Below are positions 9,585 to 18,816 of a stretch of DNA of 51,001 nucleotides, one piece after another (within the stretch, counting starts at the first letter, position 1; each line of letters starts with the position of its first letter). The DNA comes from Verrucomicrobiota bacterium (lineage in GTDB: Bacteria; Verrucomicrobiota; Kiritimatiellia; UBA8416; JABMPJ01): positions 1 to 51,001 of the forward strand of contig JABGQM010000031.1 in the NCBI GenBank assembly GCA_018648805.1. Reading direction: 5' to 3'. A program made the position numbers and the translations under genes. The notes below the pieces were generated by a model. The model was not told where the DNA came from. It worked only from the letters and a program-made list of their open reading frames with translations, and did not search any database.

Positions 9585-10862
9585 ATGATGCAGAACGTAA
9601 TGGAGATTCTGCGGGAACGGGGTCTGTTTGAGGACTGTACCCGCCCGGATGTGGAACAGGTTTTGGCGGAGCCGGGTGTGGTGTATGCGGGGTTTGACCC
9701 CAGCTCGGACAGTCTGCAGGCCGGCAACTTTGTAACCATTATGGCCCTGGCGCATTTTCAGCGCTGCGGGCACAAGGTGATTGCCCTGGCGGGCGGGGCC
9801 ACCGGCATGATTGGTGATCCCTCCGGGAAGAGCAGTGAGCGCACGCTCCTGACGCGTGAGCAGGTCGCGGCGAATGCGGAGTGTATTCGCGAGAACCTCT
9901 CACGTTTTCTTGATTTCGACCATCCCACTGCTCCGGCCGTCATTGTGAACAACAACGACTGGCTGGGCGGATTCGGGTTTCTTGATTTTCTGCGTGATGT
10001 CGGCAAGCATTTCCGTATGGGCGCCATGCTGGGCCGCGAGAGCGTGCGCGCACGCCTGGCCAGCGAGTCGGGCATGAGCTTTACGGAGTTCAGCTATGCG
10101 CTGCTGCAAGCCTACGATTTTCTGCACCTCTTCGATACGGCGGGCTGCCGCTTCCAGATTGGCGGCTCGGACCAGTGGGGCAACATCACGGCCGGGATCG
10201 ATCTCGTGCGCAAACTGCGCGGCGAGGAGGTCTACGGCATCACGATCCCGCTGGTGTGTGACAGTGCCGGCCAGAAGTTCGGGAAGAGCGAGGGCAACGC
10301 GGTCTACCTCGATCAGCGCAAGACCTCACCCTACGACTTCTACCAGTTCTTCTTCCGGACGACGGATGCGGATGCGACCCGCTTTCTTAAGATCTTCACC
10401 TTTCTGCCGCTCGCGACCATCGCCGAGCTGGAGACGGCCCTGCACGAGGCGCCGGAGCGACGCGAGGCCCAGAAGCAGTTGGCCGAAGATGTGACGCGTG
10501 CGGTGCACGGCGAGGCGGGGCTGCGCAGTGCGCTGCGCGCTAGCGAGGTGCTCTTTGGCGGATCGATCGAAGGACTCGGGGCCAGTGAGCTGGCCGGGAT
10601 TTTCGTGGACGTACCGTCGGCTGAGCTGCCACGCAGCACCGTGACCGGGGCGCCGGTGATCGATCTGGCCGCCGCGGCCGGGCTTTGCCAGAGCAAGGGC
10701 GCCGCGCGGCGCCTGGTGCAGAGCGGCGGTCTCTATCTCAACAACCAGCGCGTGGCCGGCATTGAGAGTGTGGTGCAGGCCGCGGATCTGGTGGACGGCC
10801 AGGTGGCGGTCCTGCGCTCGGGCAAGAAGACTTTCCACCTGGTGAGGGTAAGTGAGCAGTGA
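9585..10862 (+). CDS. tyrS: Tyrosyl-tRNA synthetase
   Basis: This class I synthetase charges tRNA-Tyr. GGSDQWGNITAGIDL and the KFGKS form of the KMSKS loop are intact, and an S4 RNA-binding domain (AARRLVQSGGLYLNN) lies near the C-terminus. The HIGH signature reads QAGN (SLQAGNF, about residues 45-48), so the first histidine is replaced. The start is set at 9585 because GGAAGG (9573-9578) is 6 nt upstream; the ATG at 9579 abuts that Shine-Dalgarno, and the ATG at 9588 is an alternative. The stop (10860-10862) lies inside a GTGAGCA heptamer array, which encodes the terminal SEQ residues. Confidence 0.95.
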   Translation: MMQNVMEILRERGLFEDCTRPDVEQVLAEPGVVYAGFDPSSDSLQAGNFVTIMALAHFQRCGHKVIALAGGATGMIGDPSGKSSERTLLTREQVAANAECIRENLSRFLDFDHPTAPAVIVNNNDWLGGFGFLDFLRDVGKHFRMGAMLGRESVRARLASESGMSFTEFSYALLQAYDFLHLFDTAGCRFQIGGSDQWGNITAGIDLVRKLRGEEVYGITIPLVCDSAGQKFGKSEGNAVYLDQRKTSPYDFYQFFFRTTDADATRFLKIFTFLPLATIAELETALHEAPERREAQKQLAEDVTRAVHGEAGLRSALRASEVLFGGSIEGLGASELAGIFVDVPSAELPRSTVTGAPVIDLAAAAGLCQSKGAARRLVQSGGLYLNNQRVAGIESVVQAADLVDGQVAVLRSGKKTFHLVRVSEQ

Positions 10863-10927
10863 GCAGTTAGCCGTGAGCAGGGGGATGGGAAAGTTAGCAG
10901 TGAGCAGTTAGCAGCGAGCAGTGGGAT
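10850..10927 (+). repeat. GTGAGCA/GTTAGCA heptamer repeat between tyrS and uvrA
   Basis: The array holds degenerate 7-bp units (GTGAGCA, GTTAGCA, GCGAGCA), interrupted around 10880-10893. It starts within the last codons of tyrS and ends just before the uvrA start. The unit contains TGA, so a 7-bp period presents a stop codon to every frame within 21 bp. Confidence 0.75.
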
Positions 10928-10933
10928 GAGGCC

Positions 10934-13771
10934 GTGAAAAAGAACGTCATTCTGATTGCGGGGGCGCGGGAACACAACCTGAAGGATGTCACGGTTCAGA
11001 TTCCGCGTGACGAGCTGACGGTCATCACGGGGCTGAGCGGTTCGGGAAAGTCCTCGCTCGCCTTCGACACGCTCTACGCCGAGGGGCAGCGCCGCTATGT
11101 CGAGAGTCTCTCGGCCTACGCCCGCCAGTTCCTGAAGCAGATGCAGAAGCCCGAGGTCGATACGATAGAGGGCCTTTCGCCTGCGATCTCGATTGAGCAG
11201 CGTACGGCCGGGTCTAACCCACGCTCGATCGTGGCCACCACCACCGAGATTCACGACTACCTGCGTCTGCTGTATGCCGGTATCGGGCTGGTGCACTGTC
11301 CACACTGTGGCCAACGGGTTGAGCGACAGAGCGCCGAGCAGATGGTCGAGGCGCTTCTGAAGTTCCCGGATCGGACCCGCCTGTCGCTCTTGGCTCCGCT
11401 CGTGCGCGGACGCAAAGGCAAGCACGAGGCGGTCTTTGAGCAGATCGCCAAGCAGGGCTTCGTGCGCGTGCGGGTGGATGGCGAGATTGTCGAATTGGAT
11501 GAGGTGCCAACCCTGGCGGCACGGCAAAAACACGATATCGATGTGGTGATCGACCGCCTGATCATCACCACGCGCATCCGGCCGCGCCTGACCGACTCGG
11601 TCGAGACCGCGCTCAAGCACGGCATCGGGATCATCAAGGTGCTGCACAGTCCGGATGGCGAGACGTGGGAGGAGTCGCTTTACTCGGAGAAACATGCCTG
11701 CGCCGACTGCGGGATCAGCTTTGACGAGCTGACCGCACGCAGCTTCTCCTTTAACAGCCCCTACGGCGCCTGCCCGACCTGTTCCGGCTTGGGCACCCAG
11801 CAGATCTTTGACGAGGACCTCGTGGTGCCCGACAAATCGCTCTCGATCGAGGCCGGTGCGATCAAAGCCTGGCGGCGCGGCGGACGGCGGCTTATTCTGC
11901 ACTACAAGCGACTCTTGCGCGGGGTGGCCAAGCACTACAAAATCGACCTCGAGCGCCCCTACAAGGATTTGACGGCGGCGCAGCGCAACGCGCTCATGAT
12001 GGGGTCCGACGGTGAGGAACTTGAGCGGGGCTACTGGCGCGGCGGGTCCTACCACAAAACGAAAAAGGCTTTCGAGGGGGTCATCCCCAACCTGGGACGG
12101 CGTTTCGAGACCACTGAGAGCGAGACGGCTCGCCAGACACTACGCCAGTATATGACGCGCCAGGAGTGTCCGACCTGTAAGGGCGCCCGCCTCAAGCCGG
12201 AGATTCAGGCCTGCACCGTAAAGAAACGCTCGATTGTAGAGGTCAGCCGCCTCTCGCTGGGGGATTGTCTCGTTTTCTTTGAGCGCATGAAACTGACCCG
12301 GCAGGAGGCCATCATCGCGGGCGAGGTGCTCAAGGAAATTTGCGCGCGGCTACGCTTCATGGTGGAAGTCGGTCTGGATTACCTGACCCTCGATCGCGAG
12401 AGCGGCACGCTTTCGGGTGGAGAGGTGCAGCGTATCCGTCTCGCGACGCAGATTGGCTCGGGGCTGGTGGGCGTGCTCTACGTGCTGGATGAACCGACCA
12501 TCGGCCTGCACCAGCGCGACAATGAGCGTCTGATCCATATGCTGCAGTCGTTACGCGATGCGGGCAACACGGTGGTGGTGGTTGAGCATGACGAGGCGAC
12601 GATCCGCGCGGCCGACTGGGTGATCGATCTGGGGCCCGGCGCCGGACGGCACGGGGGCGAGGTGATCTATTCAGGGCCGCCCGACGCGCTGCTTGAATGC
12701 GAGGCGTCGCTGACGGCGCGCTATATGAACGGTGAGGCGTCGATTCAGGTTCCGGCCACGCGCCACCGTCGGACGCGGGCCGTCCTGCGCATCGTGGGTG
12801 CCACGCAGAACAACCTCAAGAATATCGATGTGGGCATCCCGCTTGGACTCTTTGTCTGCGTGACGGGGGTCTCAGGTAGCGGTAAGAGCACGCTCGTCGA
12901 CGACATTCTGCGGCGCGCCCTGTTCCGTCACTTCTACCGCTCCCGTGAGCGACCGGGCACACACAAGCGGCTGACCGGGTTGAACAAGCTCGACAAGGTG
13001 ATCGTGATCGACCAGTCGCCCATCGGTCGCACCCCGCGCAGCAATCCGGCCACCTACACCGGTGCGTTCACCACCATTCGCACCCTTTTTGCCGCGACCT
13101 CGACCGCCAAGGTGCGCGGTTACGGACCGGGTCGCTTCAGCTTCAACGTCAAGGGTGGCCGCTGCGAAACCTGTAAGGGCGATGGTATTCTGCGCCTCGA
13201 GATGCATTTTTTGCCGGATGTCTATGTGACCTGTGAACAGTGCGGCGGTGGACGTTATAACAACGAGACCCTTGAGGTGCTCTACAAGGACCTCAACATC
13301 TCGCAGGTATTGGAACTGACCGTGGATGATGCGCTCGAGTTTTTCGAGAGTGTGCCCGGGATTGCCCGCAAGCTGCGCACGCTATCCGAAGTGGGGCTGG
13401 GCTATCTGCACCTTGGCCAACCGGCCACGACGCTCTCAGGGGGTGAGGCCCAGCGCATCAAGCTCGCCTCGGAGCTGAGCAAGAAGGCCACAGGGCAGAC
13501 GCTCTATTTGCTGGATGAGCCTACGACAGGCCTCCATTTCGCCGACACGCACAAGCTCTTGCAGGTGCTGCAACGGCTGCGGGATGCGGGGAATACGGTG
13601 GTCGTGATTGAACATAACCTCGACGTGATCAAGACCGCAGACTATATCATTGACCTGGGTCCGGAAGGTGGCGACGGTGGCGGCGAGGTCGTCGTGGCGG
13701 GGACGCCGGAAGAAGTAGCGGCCTGTGAGGGCTCGCACACGGGGCGGTTTCTGAAGGATATGTTGGGTTAA
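10934..13771 (+). CDS. uvrA: Excinuclease ABC subunit A
   Basis: This 945-residue damage-recognition ATPase of nucleotide excision repair is full length. It has two ABC cassettes: Walker [10 protein letters not shown] near residue 34 and GVSGSGKST near 650, with LSGGEVQR and LSGGEAQR signatures and [16 protein letters not shown] Walker B. It also has the zinc modules (CADCGISF...CPTCSGLG and CETCKGDG...CEQCGGGRY). The start codon is GTG at 10934, directly before [16 protein letters not shown], the normal UvrA N-terminus. It follows tyrS across a heptamer repeat. Confidence 0.97.
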   Translation: MKKNVILIAGAREHNLKDVTVQIPRDELTVITGLSGSGKSSLAFDTLYAEGQRRYVESLSAYARQFLKQMQKPEVDTIEGLSPAISIEQRTAGSNPRSIVATTTEIHDYLRLLYAGIGLVHCPHCGQRVERQSAEQMVEALLKFPDRTRLSLLAPLVRGRKGKHEAVFEQIAKQGFVRVRVDGEIVELDEVPTLAARQKHDIDVVIDRLIITTRIRPRLTDSVETALKHGIGIIKVLHSPDGETWEESLYSEKHACADCGISFDELTARSFSFNSPYGACPTCSGLGTQQIFDEDLVVPDKSLSIEAGAIKAWRRGGRRLILHYKRLLRGVAKHYKIDLERPYKDLTAAQRNALMMGSDGEELERGYWRGGSYHKTKKAFEGVIPNLGRRFETTESETARQTLRQYMTRQECPTCKGARLKPEIQACTVKKRSIVEVSRLSLGDCLVFFERMKLTRQEAIIAGEVLKEICARLRFMVEVGLDYLTLDRESGTLSGGEVQRIRLATQIGSGLVGVLYVLDEPTIGLHQRDNERLIHMLQSLRDAGNTVVVVEHDEATIRAADWVIDLGPGAGRHGGEVIYSGPPDALLECEASLTARYMNGEASIQVPATRHRRTRAVLRIVGATQNNLKNIDVGIPLGLFVCVTGVSGSGKSTLVDDILRRALFRHFYRSRERPGTHKRLTGLNKLDKVIVIDQSPIGRTPRSNPATYTGAFTTIRTLFAATSTAKVRGYGPGRFSFNVKGGRCETCKGDGILRLEMHFLPDVYVTCEQCGGGRYNNETLEVLYKDLNISQVLELTVDDALEFFESVPGIARKLRTLSEVGLGYLHLGQPATTLSGGEAQRIKLASELSKKATGQTLYLLDEPTTGLHFADTHKLLQVLQRLRDAGNTVVVIEHNLDVIKTADYIIDLGPEGGDGGGEVVVAGTPEEVAACEGSHTGRFLKDMLG

Positions 13772-13790
13772 TGGTTATTAGTTAGGCCTT

Positions 13791-14121
13791 GTCCGAAAAG
13801 GGTTTGGGATACAGAAATGCGTAGCAACGGGGGAGAATATCCAATATCCAACAGCCGGAGCGAAGCGGAGACAGGCTTGAGCGAAGCGAAAGCAATGACC
13901 GAAGGGAATGGCAACGAATATCCAATATCCAAGGAAAGACATTGAGCCATACACACGGGAATGGCGGAAGGTTGCGTGAGGTCCGGCAGAAGGATCCCCC
14001 CTTGGACATTGGAGTTGCCGCTTCGCTGCTGCCAGAATACTGGCAGCCCGTCTCCCTTCGGTCGGCTGAGTGTTGGCTGTTGGATATTGAAATCTCCTGG
14101 AGCTCGAATACCTTTTCGGAC
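13791..14121 (+). repeat. Long heptad-armed hairpin element A (MITE-like)
   Basis: This element fills most of the 369-bp gap after uvrA. Perfect 11-bp terminal inverted repeats, GTCCGAAAAGG (13791-13801) and CCTTTTCGGAC (14111-14121), bound it. Inside, left arrays of ATATCCA heptamers (13837-13850, 13917-13934) are complementary in nested order to right arrays (TGTTGGC/TGTTGGA/TATTGAA at 14071-14091; CCTTGGACATTGG near 14006). The core 13928-14020 is about 85-90% identical by eye to 17942-18020 of element B. It has no coding potential that I trust. It could be a non-autonomous mobile element or a structured RNA/bidirectional terminator. Confidence 0.8.
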
Positions 14122-14140
14122 GGACTCTAGTTAGTGGTGA

Positions 14141-16699
14141 ATGGTGAGCAGTAAGCAATTTAACATTGGGTGCAGATGGCTGGCCGTAGGGGTGGTGGTC
14201 CTGTCTGTCGGGACAGTCTCCGCGCAGCTGAGCGACGATGCGCTCGCCGGCTTGCTGACGGCGGGCCGGGCGGCGCTGGAAGACGGATTGCCCGGCGTGG
14301 CCCGCAAGCAGCTGCGGAGCTATCTGGAGGCCGCGGCCAAACGTGAGCTGCCGCCGGCCGATAGCGAGGCCGCTGTGGTGTTGCTCCTGCGCGCGTTGCA
14401 TGCCGAGGGCCGGCAGGATGAGATCCTCACCTTTCTGGAACTCAAAAACAGCTGGGTGCGCAAGTCGAAGCAGCAGGATGCCGTGTTGTTCTGGCGTGCC
14501 GTGGCACTCTACGAGCTGTCGCGTTGCGACGAAGCGCTGAAGGAAGTGGATGCCCTCGTGGCGCGCTATCCGGCCAGCGTTTACAGTGGCCGGACCCACC
14601 GCTTGCGGGCCTGGTGTTATCTGAGGTCGGGGCGTGTCGAGGAGGCCCTCGCCGAGTTTGCCACGTTCGATGCGGCCTACGGCGCCTCGGAGGAATACGC
14701 CCAGAACCTGCTCGACTGGGGACAGGCCCTGGTGGATGCCGGTCAGTTCGGGGCGGGGCGCACGGTGCTGGAACGGATGACGGTTGAGCGTGTCGGGGCG
14801 GCTCTGGCGCGTGACGGCCGTTTCTGGCTGGGGCGGTCGCTCGAAGGCGAAGGGCTGGTCGACCGCGCGGTGGAGGTCTTTATGTCGGTCGCCGGGGATG
14901 AGCTGGCGCCGGCAGAGCTGCGAGCGCGGGCCTACCTGGCCGTCGCGCACGTAGAGGAAAACCGTGTGCGCCTGGCGGATGCGGTCGTGGCCCTGCGGAC
15001 CGGTCTGGAATTGGCCGAGGGAACCGCCGCGGCCAGTGAAGGGCACTATAGTCTGGGGCGGATTCTCCTGATGCAGGGCCGTTTTGATGAGGCCGTACCG
15101 ATCCTCAAGGCATGGATTGCAGAAGATCCCACACGTCCGGCCTCGCACCATGCCCAGATCACGCTGGCGAATGCCTTGCTGAAGGCGGGACGCTATGCCG
15201 GGGCGGCCGAAGAGTTTCAGTACTACCTGGAATCCTACGCGGAGCCCAAGGGCCAAGCCGATGCCAACTACGGACGTGGTGCCGCACTTTTTGCGCAGGG
15301 GCGTCTGGCCGAGGCGGCGACGGCATTCGAGAAGGCGTTTGGCCTCTACAGCAATGATGTGCAGCGTGCGCAGAGCCTGTTCAAGGTGGGGGACGCCTAC
15401 CTGGCCAATAGCCAGTACGGTCTGGCGGCGGAGTCGTACCAGAAGGTCTTGACGCACTTCCCCACGTCCACATTGGCCCCCGGTGCCCTGTTTCAGCATT
15501 CTGAAAGCCTGGCGCGTGGCGGCGACCTGGAGGCGGCGCAAGCGGGGTTCCAGAAGGTCGTCGAGCGGTATCCCGATCGCTCCATCGCCGAAGAGTCGAT
15601 CTACCGCATGGCGCGCCTCAAGGAGGACGGTGAGGCGTGGGAGGAGGCGATTGGCGTGTATGACCGCCTCATGAACGGCTACTCCAACGGTCTCTTCTAC
15701 GCGGAGGCGTTGTATGGACGCGGTACGGCTCATTTCAGGCTGTTCCGGTTCGGTCGTGCCCTGGCCGACTTCGAGCGTATCGGTCGCCAGTTCAGCGATA
15801 GCGACCTGGCCGAGCGGGCGTCTTTCAAGCGGGCGATGTGTCTCTACTGGATGGGGCGCGATGCAGATGCGATCGTTGTGTGCCGCCAGTTTGCGAAGGA
15901 GCGGCCGCAGTCAGCCCTGCTGCCCAATGTGCTCTACTGGCTGGGCAAATCCAACTTCAATCGGGCCGAGTTTGCGGCGGCGGAAGCCGACTTTGTGGCC
16001 TTCCAGAAGCAGTTTGAGACACACCGGCTGGCGGATGACAGCCTGCTGTGGGCCGCGCGAGCAGCGGCCCGCCAGAAGGAGTACGTGCGCGCCATCGAAA
16101 TCCTGGGACGGCTGTTCAAGGCCTACCCGGAAAGTGACAAGACGGCTGAGGGCCGCTTTGCGCAGGCCGACGCCTTTGTCGAGCTGGCCAACCATTCGGC
16201 GGCCATCCTGATCTACGACGAGATCATCAACAAGTATCCAGAGAGCGGCTTGCTGGGAGCGGCCTGGGGACGCAAGGGGGACTGCCAGTTCACCCTCGGC
16301 GCCGAGGATGCCAAGCGCTACCAGGAGAGCATCGAATCGTATCGTGTGGTCGCCAACAGTCCCGCCGCCGGGGGCGACGAGATCCTGCAGGCGGCCTACA
16401 AGATCGGTCGCTGCCTCGAGAAGATGGCACGTATCGACGAAGCGCTTGAGCAGTACTATGCCAAGGTGGTGGTGCGATACCTGCGCGAGGGCGAGAAGGG
16501 GATGTGGCACAACGAGTCGGCCAAGGTCTGGTTTACGCGCGCCGCATTCAACACGGCGGATATCATGGAGTCGCGCGAGGACTGGCGCGGGGCGGTACGC
16601 GTGCTTGAGCGTGTGGCGAAGGCCAAGGTGCCCGCTGCCGAGGAGGCGGCCGAGCGGATCAAGAAGATACGAGCCGATCGTTGGTGGCTGTTTTATTAG
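14141..16699 (+). CDS. Tetratricopeptide-repeat exported protein
   Basis: This 852-residue protein has a signal peptide (hydrophobic WLAVGVVVLSVGTVSA, cleavage around residue 29) followed by TPR-type helical repeats over nearly the whole length (for example AEGHYSLGRILLMQGRFDEAVPILKAWI and ANYGRGAALFAQGRLAEAATAFEKAF). It probably acts as a periplasmic or envelope scaffold. The next genes encode ExbB/TolQ and ExbD/TolR, so it is likely an accessory subunit of that proton-driven complex, playing a CpoB/YbgF-like role. The start ATG is followed at once by GTGAGCAGTAAGCA, so its first residues (VSSKQ) come from the heptamer repeat. The Shine-Dalgarno is weak. Confidence 0.85.
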   Translation: MVSSKQFNIGCRWLAVGVVVLSVGTVSAQLSDDALAGLLTAGRAALEDGLPGVARKQLRSYLEAAAKRELPPADSEAAVVLLLRALHAEGRQDEILTFLELKNSWVRKSKQQDAVLFWRAVALYELSRCDEALKEVDALVARYPASVYSGRTHRLRAWCYLRSGRVEEALAEFATFDAAYGASEEYAQNLLDWGQALVDAGQFGAGRTVLERMTVERVGAALARDGRFWLGRSLEGEGLVDRAVEVFMSVAGDELAPAELRARAYLAVAHVEENRVRLADAVVALRTGLELAEGTAAASEGHYSLGRILLMQGRFDEAVPILKAWIAEDPTRPASHHAQITLANALLKAGRYAGAAEEFQYYLESYAEPKGQADANYGRGAALFAQGRLAEAATAFEKAFGLYSNDVQRAQSLFKVGDAYLANSQYGLAAESYQKVLTHFPTSTLAPGALFQHSESLARGGDLEAAQAGFQKVVERYPDRSIAEESIYRMARLKEDGEAWEEAIGVYDRLMNGYSNGLFYAEALYGRGTAHFRLFRFGRALADFERIGRQFSDSDLAERASFKRAMCLYWMGRDADAIVVCRQFAKERPQSALLPNVLYWLGKSNFNRAEFAAAEADFVAFQKQFETHRLADDSLLWAARAAARQKEYVRAIEILGRLFKAYPESDKTAEGRFAQADAFVELANHSAAILIYDEIINKYPESGLLGAAWGRKGDCQFTLGAEDAKRYQESIESYRVVANSPAAGGDEILQAAYKIGRCLEKMARIDEALEQYYAKVVVRYLREGEKGMWHNESAKVWFTRAAFNTADIMESREDWRGAVRVLERVAKAKVPAAEEAAERIKKIRADRWWLFY

Positions 16700-16742
16700 G
16701 CGGCAGGAATTTGGGTGGTAGGGATTTAGGTGGTTAGGGGGA

Positions 16743-17372
16743 ATGATGTTTGAACTGTTTGGGCAGGGCGGGCCGGTACTCTGGATTATTGCGGCATGTG
16801 GGGTGGTGGCGTTCGGGGTCTTTATCGAGCGTTCGCTTCACCTGCACCGCGCACGTATCCGGTTTGAGGATTTCCTGAAGGGCATTCTCAATATCCTGCG
16901 GCGCCGCAACATCGATGAGGCCCTGGCTATTTGTGATGAGACCCCCGGGCCGGTGGCCTATATCATCCGTATCGCGATCCTGCATCGTGAGGCCGACCGC
17001 GAGGAGTTGCGTACGGCGATCAAGGACGCCGGTACGGCCGAGATTTCGCGGCTCGAGCGACGCCTCGTGCTGATCGCGACGGTGGGGCAGATCGCGCCGC
17101 TGCTGGGCCTGCTCGGGACCGTCATCGGATTGGTCGACTGCCTGCTCTCCCTGCAGATATCGGCCCCCCTGGTGCAGAGCGCGGATATCTTCGGCGGAGT
17201 GATGAAGGCGCTGCTGACGACAGGGGTCGGCCTGATGGTCGCGATCCCCTGCTATGTGGGCTTCAACCTGCTGGTCGTCAAGATCGACCGATTGGTCCTC
17301 GATATGGAAGAGGCCAGCAGCGAAATTGTGTCGTTCCTGATGGCCCAGCGGCGCAGCGGTGAGGACTCCTGA
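16743..17372 (+). CDS. MotA/TolQ/ExbB proton-channel family protein
   Basis: This 209-residue inner-membrane protein has three transmembrane segments: about 10-28 (VLWIIAACGVVAFGVFIER), about 112-135 (TVGQIAPLLGLLGTVIGLVDCLL) and about 158-180 (LLTTGVGLMVAIPCYVGFNLLV). The cytoplasmic loop and the GLLGTVIGL and TTGVGLMVAIP motifs are typical of ExbB/TolQ. With the next gene it forms the proton-motive-force energiser of a Ton or Tol system. Its stop overlaps the ExbD start at 17372. ExbB and TolQ cannot be told apart from sequence alone. Confidence 0.92.
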   Translation: MMFELFGQGGPVLWIIAACGVVAFGVFIERSLHLHRARIRFEDFLKGILNILRRRNIDEALAICDETPGPVAYIIRIAILHREADREELRTAIKDAGTAEISRLERRLVLIATVGQIAPLLGLLGTVIGLVDCLLSLQISAPLVQSADIFGGVMKALLTTGVGLMVAIPCYVGFNLLVVKIDRLVLDMEEASSEIVSFLMAQRRSGEDS

Positions 17373-17863
17373 TGGCCACCGATCCTGATATCCGAACATG
17401 GGGAACGCGCGGCCTGCGCACGCGCTATACTCCCCAGAGCCGGCTGGGGCACGGCATGGTCAGTATGGCGCCCTGGCTCGACTTCGTCTTGCTGCTCTTC
17501 ATTTTTGTGCTGATCAATTCGCGCCTCGTGCTACAGCCCGGTGTGGTGGTGTCCTTGCCGGAGGCCCCTTTCAGCCAGGGCACCGCGTTCGGGTTGGTGG
17601 CGGTGGTGCTGTCGGTTTCGGACGGCGCCACGGGCGGGTCGGAGGCGATCGTGTTCTTCGACGATGAGCGCTTCCTGGTTGGATCGGATGAGCAGATGGA
17701 TGGGTTTGCGCAAGCCCTGACGGCGCGTCTCAAGGAGCATCCGGATGCGCCTCTGGTCCTGCAGGCCGATCAGTCTATCGCGCAGGGCATCATGGTGCGG
17801 ATTGTGAACCTGGCCGCCGGGGTGGGTGTGGAACAGGTCAACGTCGCCGTGCGGCCGGAGTAG
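17372..17863 (+). CDS. ExbD/TolR family protein
   Basis: This 163-residue protein has one N-terminal transmembrane helix (APWLDFVLLLFIFVLIN). It contains the essential proton-path aspartate (Asp37) and is followed by a periplasmic domain ending in a swapped-strand-like VRIVNLAAGVGVEQVNVAVRP. It is the stator partner of the ExbB/TolQ protein encoded immediately upstream (1-nt overlap). It is followed by hairpin element B and then a TonB-like gene. Confidence 0.92.
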   Translation: MATDPDIRTWGTRGLRTRYTPQSRLGHGMVSMAPWLDFVLLLFIFVLINSRLVLQPGVVVSLPEAPFSQGTAFGLVAVVLSVSDGATGGSEAIVFFDDERFLVGSDEQMDGFAQALTARLKEHPDAPLVLQADQSIAQGIMVRIVNLAAGVGVEQVNVAVRPE

Positions 17864-17906
17864 GGATGGGGCAGGCCGCATGAGGAGTTGAAATCCATTG
17901 AAAGTG

Positions 17907-18095
17907 GGAGAATATCCAATATCCAACACGGAATATCCAGTATCCAGGGAAAGACCTCGAGCGATACACAGGGGAATGGCAGAAGGTTGCATGAAGTCCT
18001 GCAAAGGATCCCCCCTTGGAGATTGGATTTGAGTGTTGGCTGTTGGATATTGAGAATCTCACAGGGCGAAATTCCTTTCCGGATGGGGTCTAAGT
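17907..18095 (+). repeat. Heptad-armed hairpin element B
   Basis: This is a shorter copy of element A in the same orientation. Left arrays at 17911-17948 (ATATCCA, GTATCCA units) face right arrays at 18033-18055 (TGTTGGC, TGTTGGA, TATTGAG). The apical core 17942-18020 (around ACACAGGGGAATGG and GGATCCCCCCTTGGA) is nearly the same as in A. The right end (CCTTTCCGG, GTCTAAGTAGTG) also matches A. The clear left terminal repeat of A is missing. It lies between exbD and the TonB-like gene, whose GTG start falls 2 bp after it. Confidence 0.75.
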
Positions 18096-18096
18096 A

Positions 18097-18816
18097 GTGA
18101 GCGAGAAAAGGACATACCAGTATAGTCGTGGGCCGATCGGGGTTCCATCGGTACTGTTGGCGACCGCCTGGGTGGCGATCTGGATGCTGTGGCCGTCGTT
18201 GGATGCCGACTCGGAGGCGTTGGGGGAGCGGCGTGAACGGGCGACCCGGGTGTCGTATGGGGTGGTGCGCGAGAGTCTCTATATGAGCCCCCTCCTGTTC
18301 GCGCGTTCGACGCGTGTCGGGTTTCGGCCCCCGGAGGCATCGCGCGATGATGAGGTGGCGCTGGATGCGGCGCGGCCCGGTCCGCGCACGCGCGTGCTGC
18401 ATGTGCCGCCGCCGCAGCCTGACTTTGAGAGCATGCGCATGGATCACGTGGATGCGGCGAGTGAGGCGAAACGTGTAGACGGGTACCGCTTGGTATGGAA
18501 GGATGAGACCCGTTTTGCCGTGGCGGAATCCACCAATGCCGTGGTTGTTGAGGTGCGTGGCGCACTGAAGGCGCGCGCGTTTGATCCGGCCGCACTCGAC
18601 TGGCCGGATGGATTTGTGGTGCAAGGCCCGCTGCAGGTCGATGCGTTTGTGAACGTGTCGGCCGACGGCCGTGCCGAGGATGCGTTTGTGGAGCGCGGAT
18701 CAGGGGATGTGAGTGTGGATGCCGCCGTGGTGCGGGCCCTCGAGCGGGGGCGGGCCCAGCCTGCCGATGGTGCGGTGTTTGGCCGCGTGAGGTTTACGAT
18801 AAGGAGTGTCGAATGA
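18097..18816 (+). CDS. TonB-like energy-transducing protein
   Basis: This 239-residue protein has a single N-terminal membrane anchor (about 14-33, GVPSVLLATAWVAIWMLWPSL), a variable linker and a C-terminal domain (about 185-239: VNVSADGRAEDAFVERGSGD...VVRALERGRAQPADGAVFGRVRFTI) that follows the TonB C-terminal pattern. It lacks the long Pro-Lys/Pro-Glu spacer. It follows exbB/exbD, so it probably couples that motor to the outer membrane. The start is GTG, in GTGAGCGAG just after element B. Its TGA overlaps the hisD ATG. The TonB assignment is from pattern and context. Confidence 0.65.
   Translation: MSEKRTYQYSRGPIGVPSVLLATAWVAIWMLWPSLDADSEALGERRERATRVSYGVVRESLYMSPLLFARSTRVGFRPPEASRDDEVALDAARPGPRTRVLHVPPPQPDFESMRMDHVDAASEAKRVDGYRLVWKDETRFAVAESTNAVVVEVRGALKARAFDPAALDWPDGFVVQGPLQVDAFVNVSADGRAEDAFVERGSGDVSVDAAVVRALERGRAQPADGAVFGRVRFTIRSVE

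Noticed and set aside
13837..14091. CRISPR-like array of ATATCCA repeats
   Set aside because: Units are 7 bp, adjacent and inverted across the element. There are no spacers of constant length and no cas genes in the window.
13778..15733. A 651-residue open frame on the minus strand opposite the TPR gene and element A
   Set aside because: It is a shadow of a GC-rich gene. The plus-strand product has a signal peptide and clear TPR periodicity, while the minus-strand product has no recognisable domain.
16700..16742. G-rich TAGGTGGT words before exbB as another heptamer array
   Set aside because: The near-repeat spacing is about 15 bp and only two copies exist, so it does not fit the 7-bp families.
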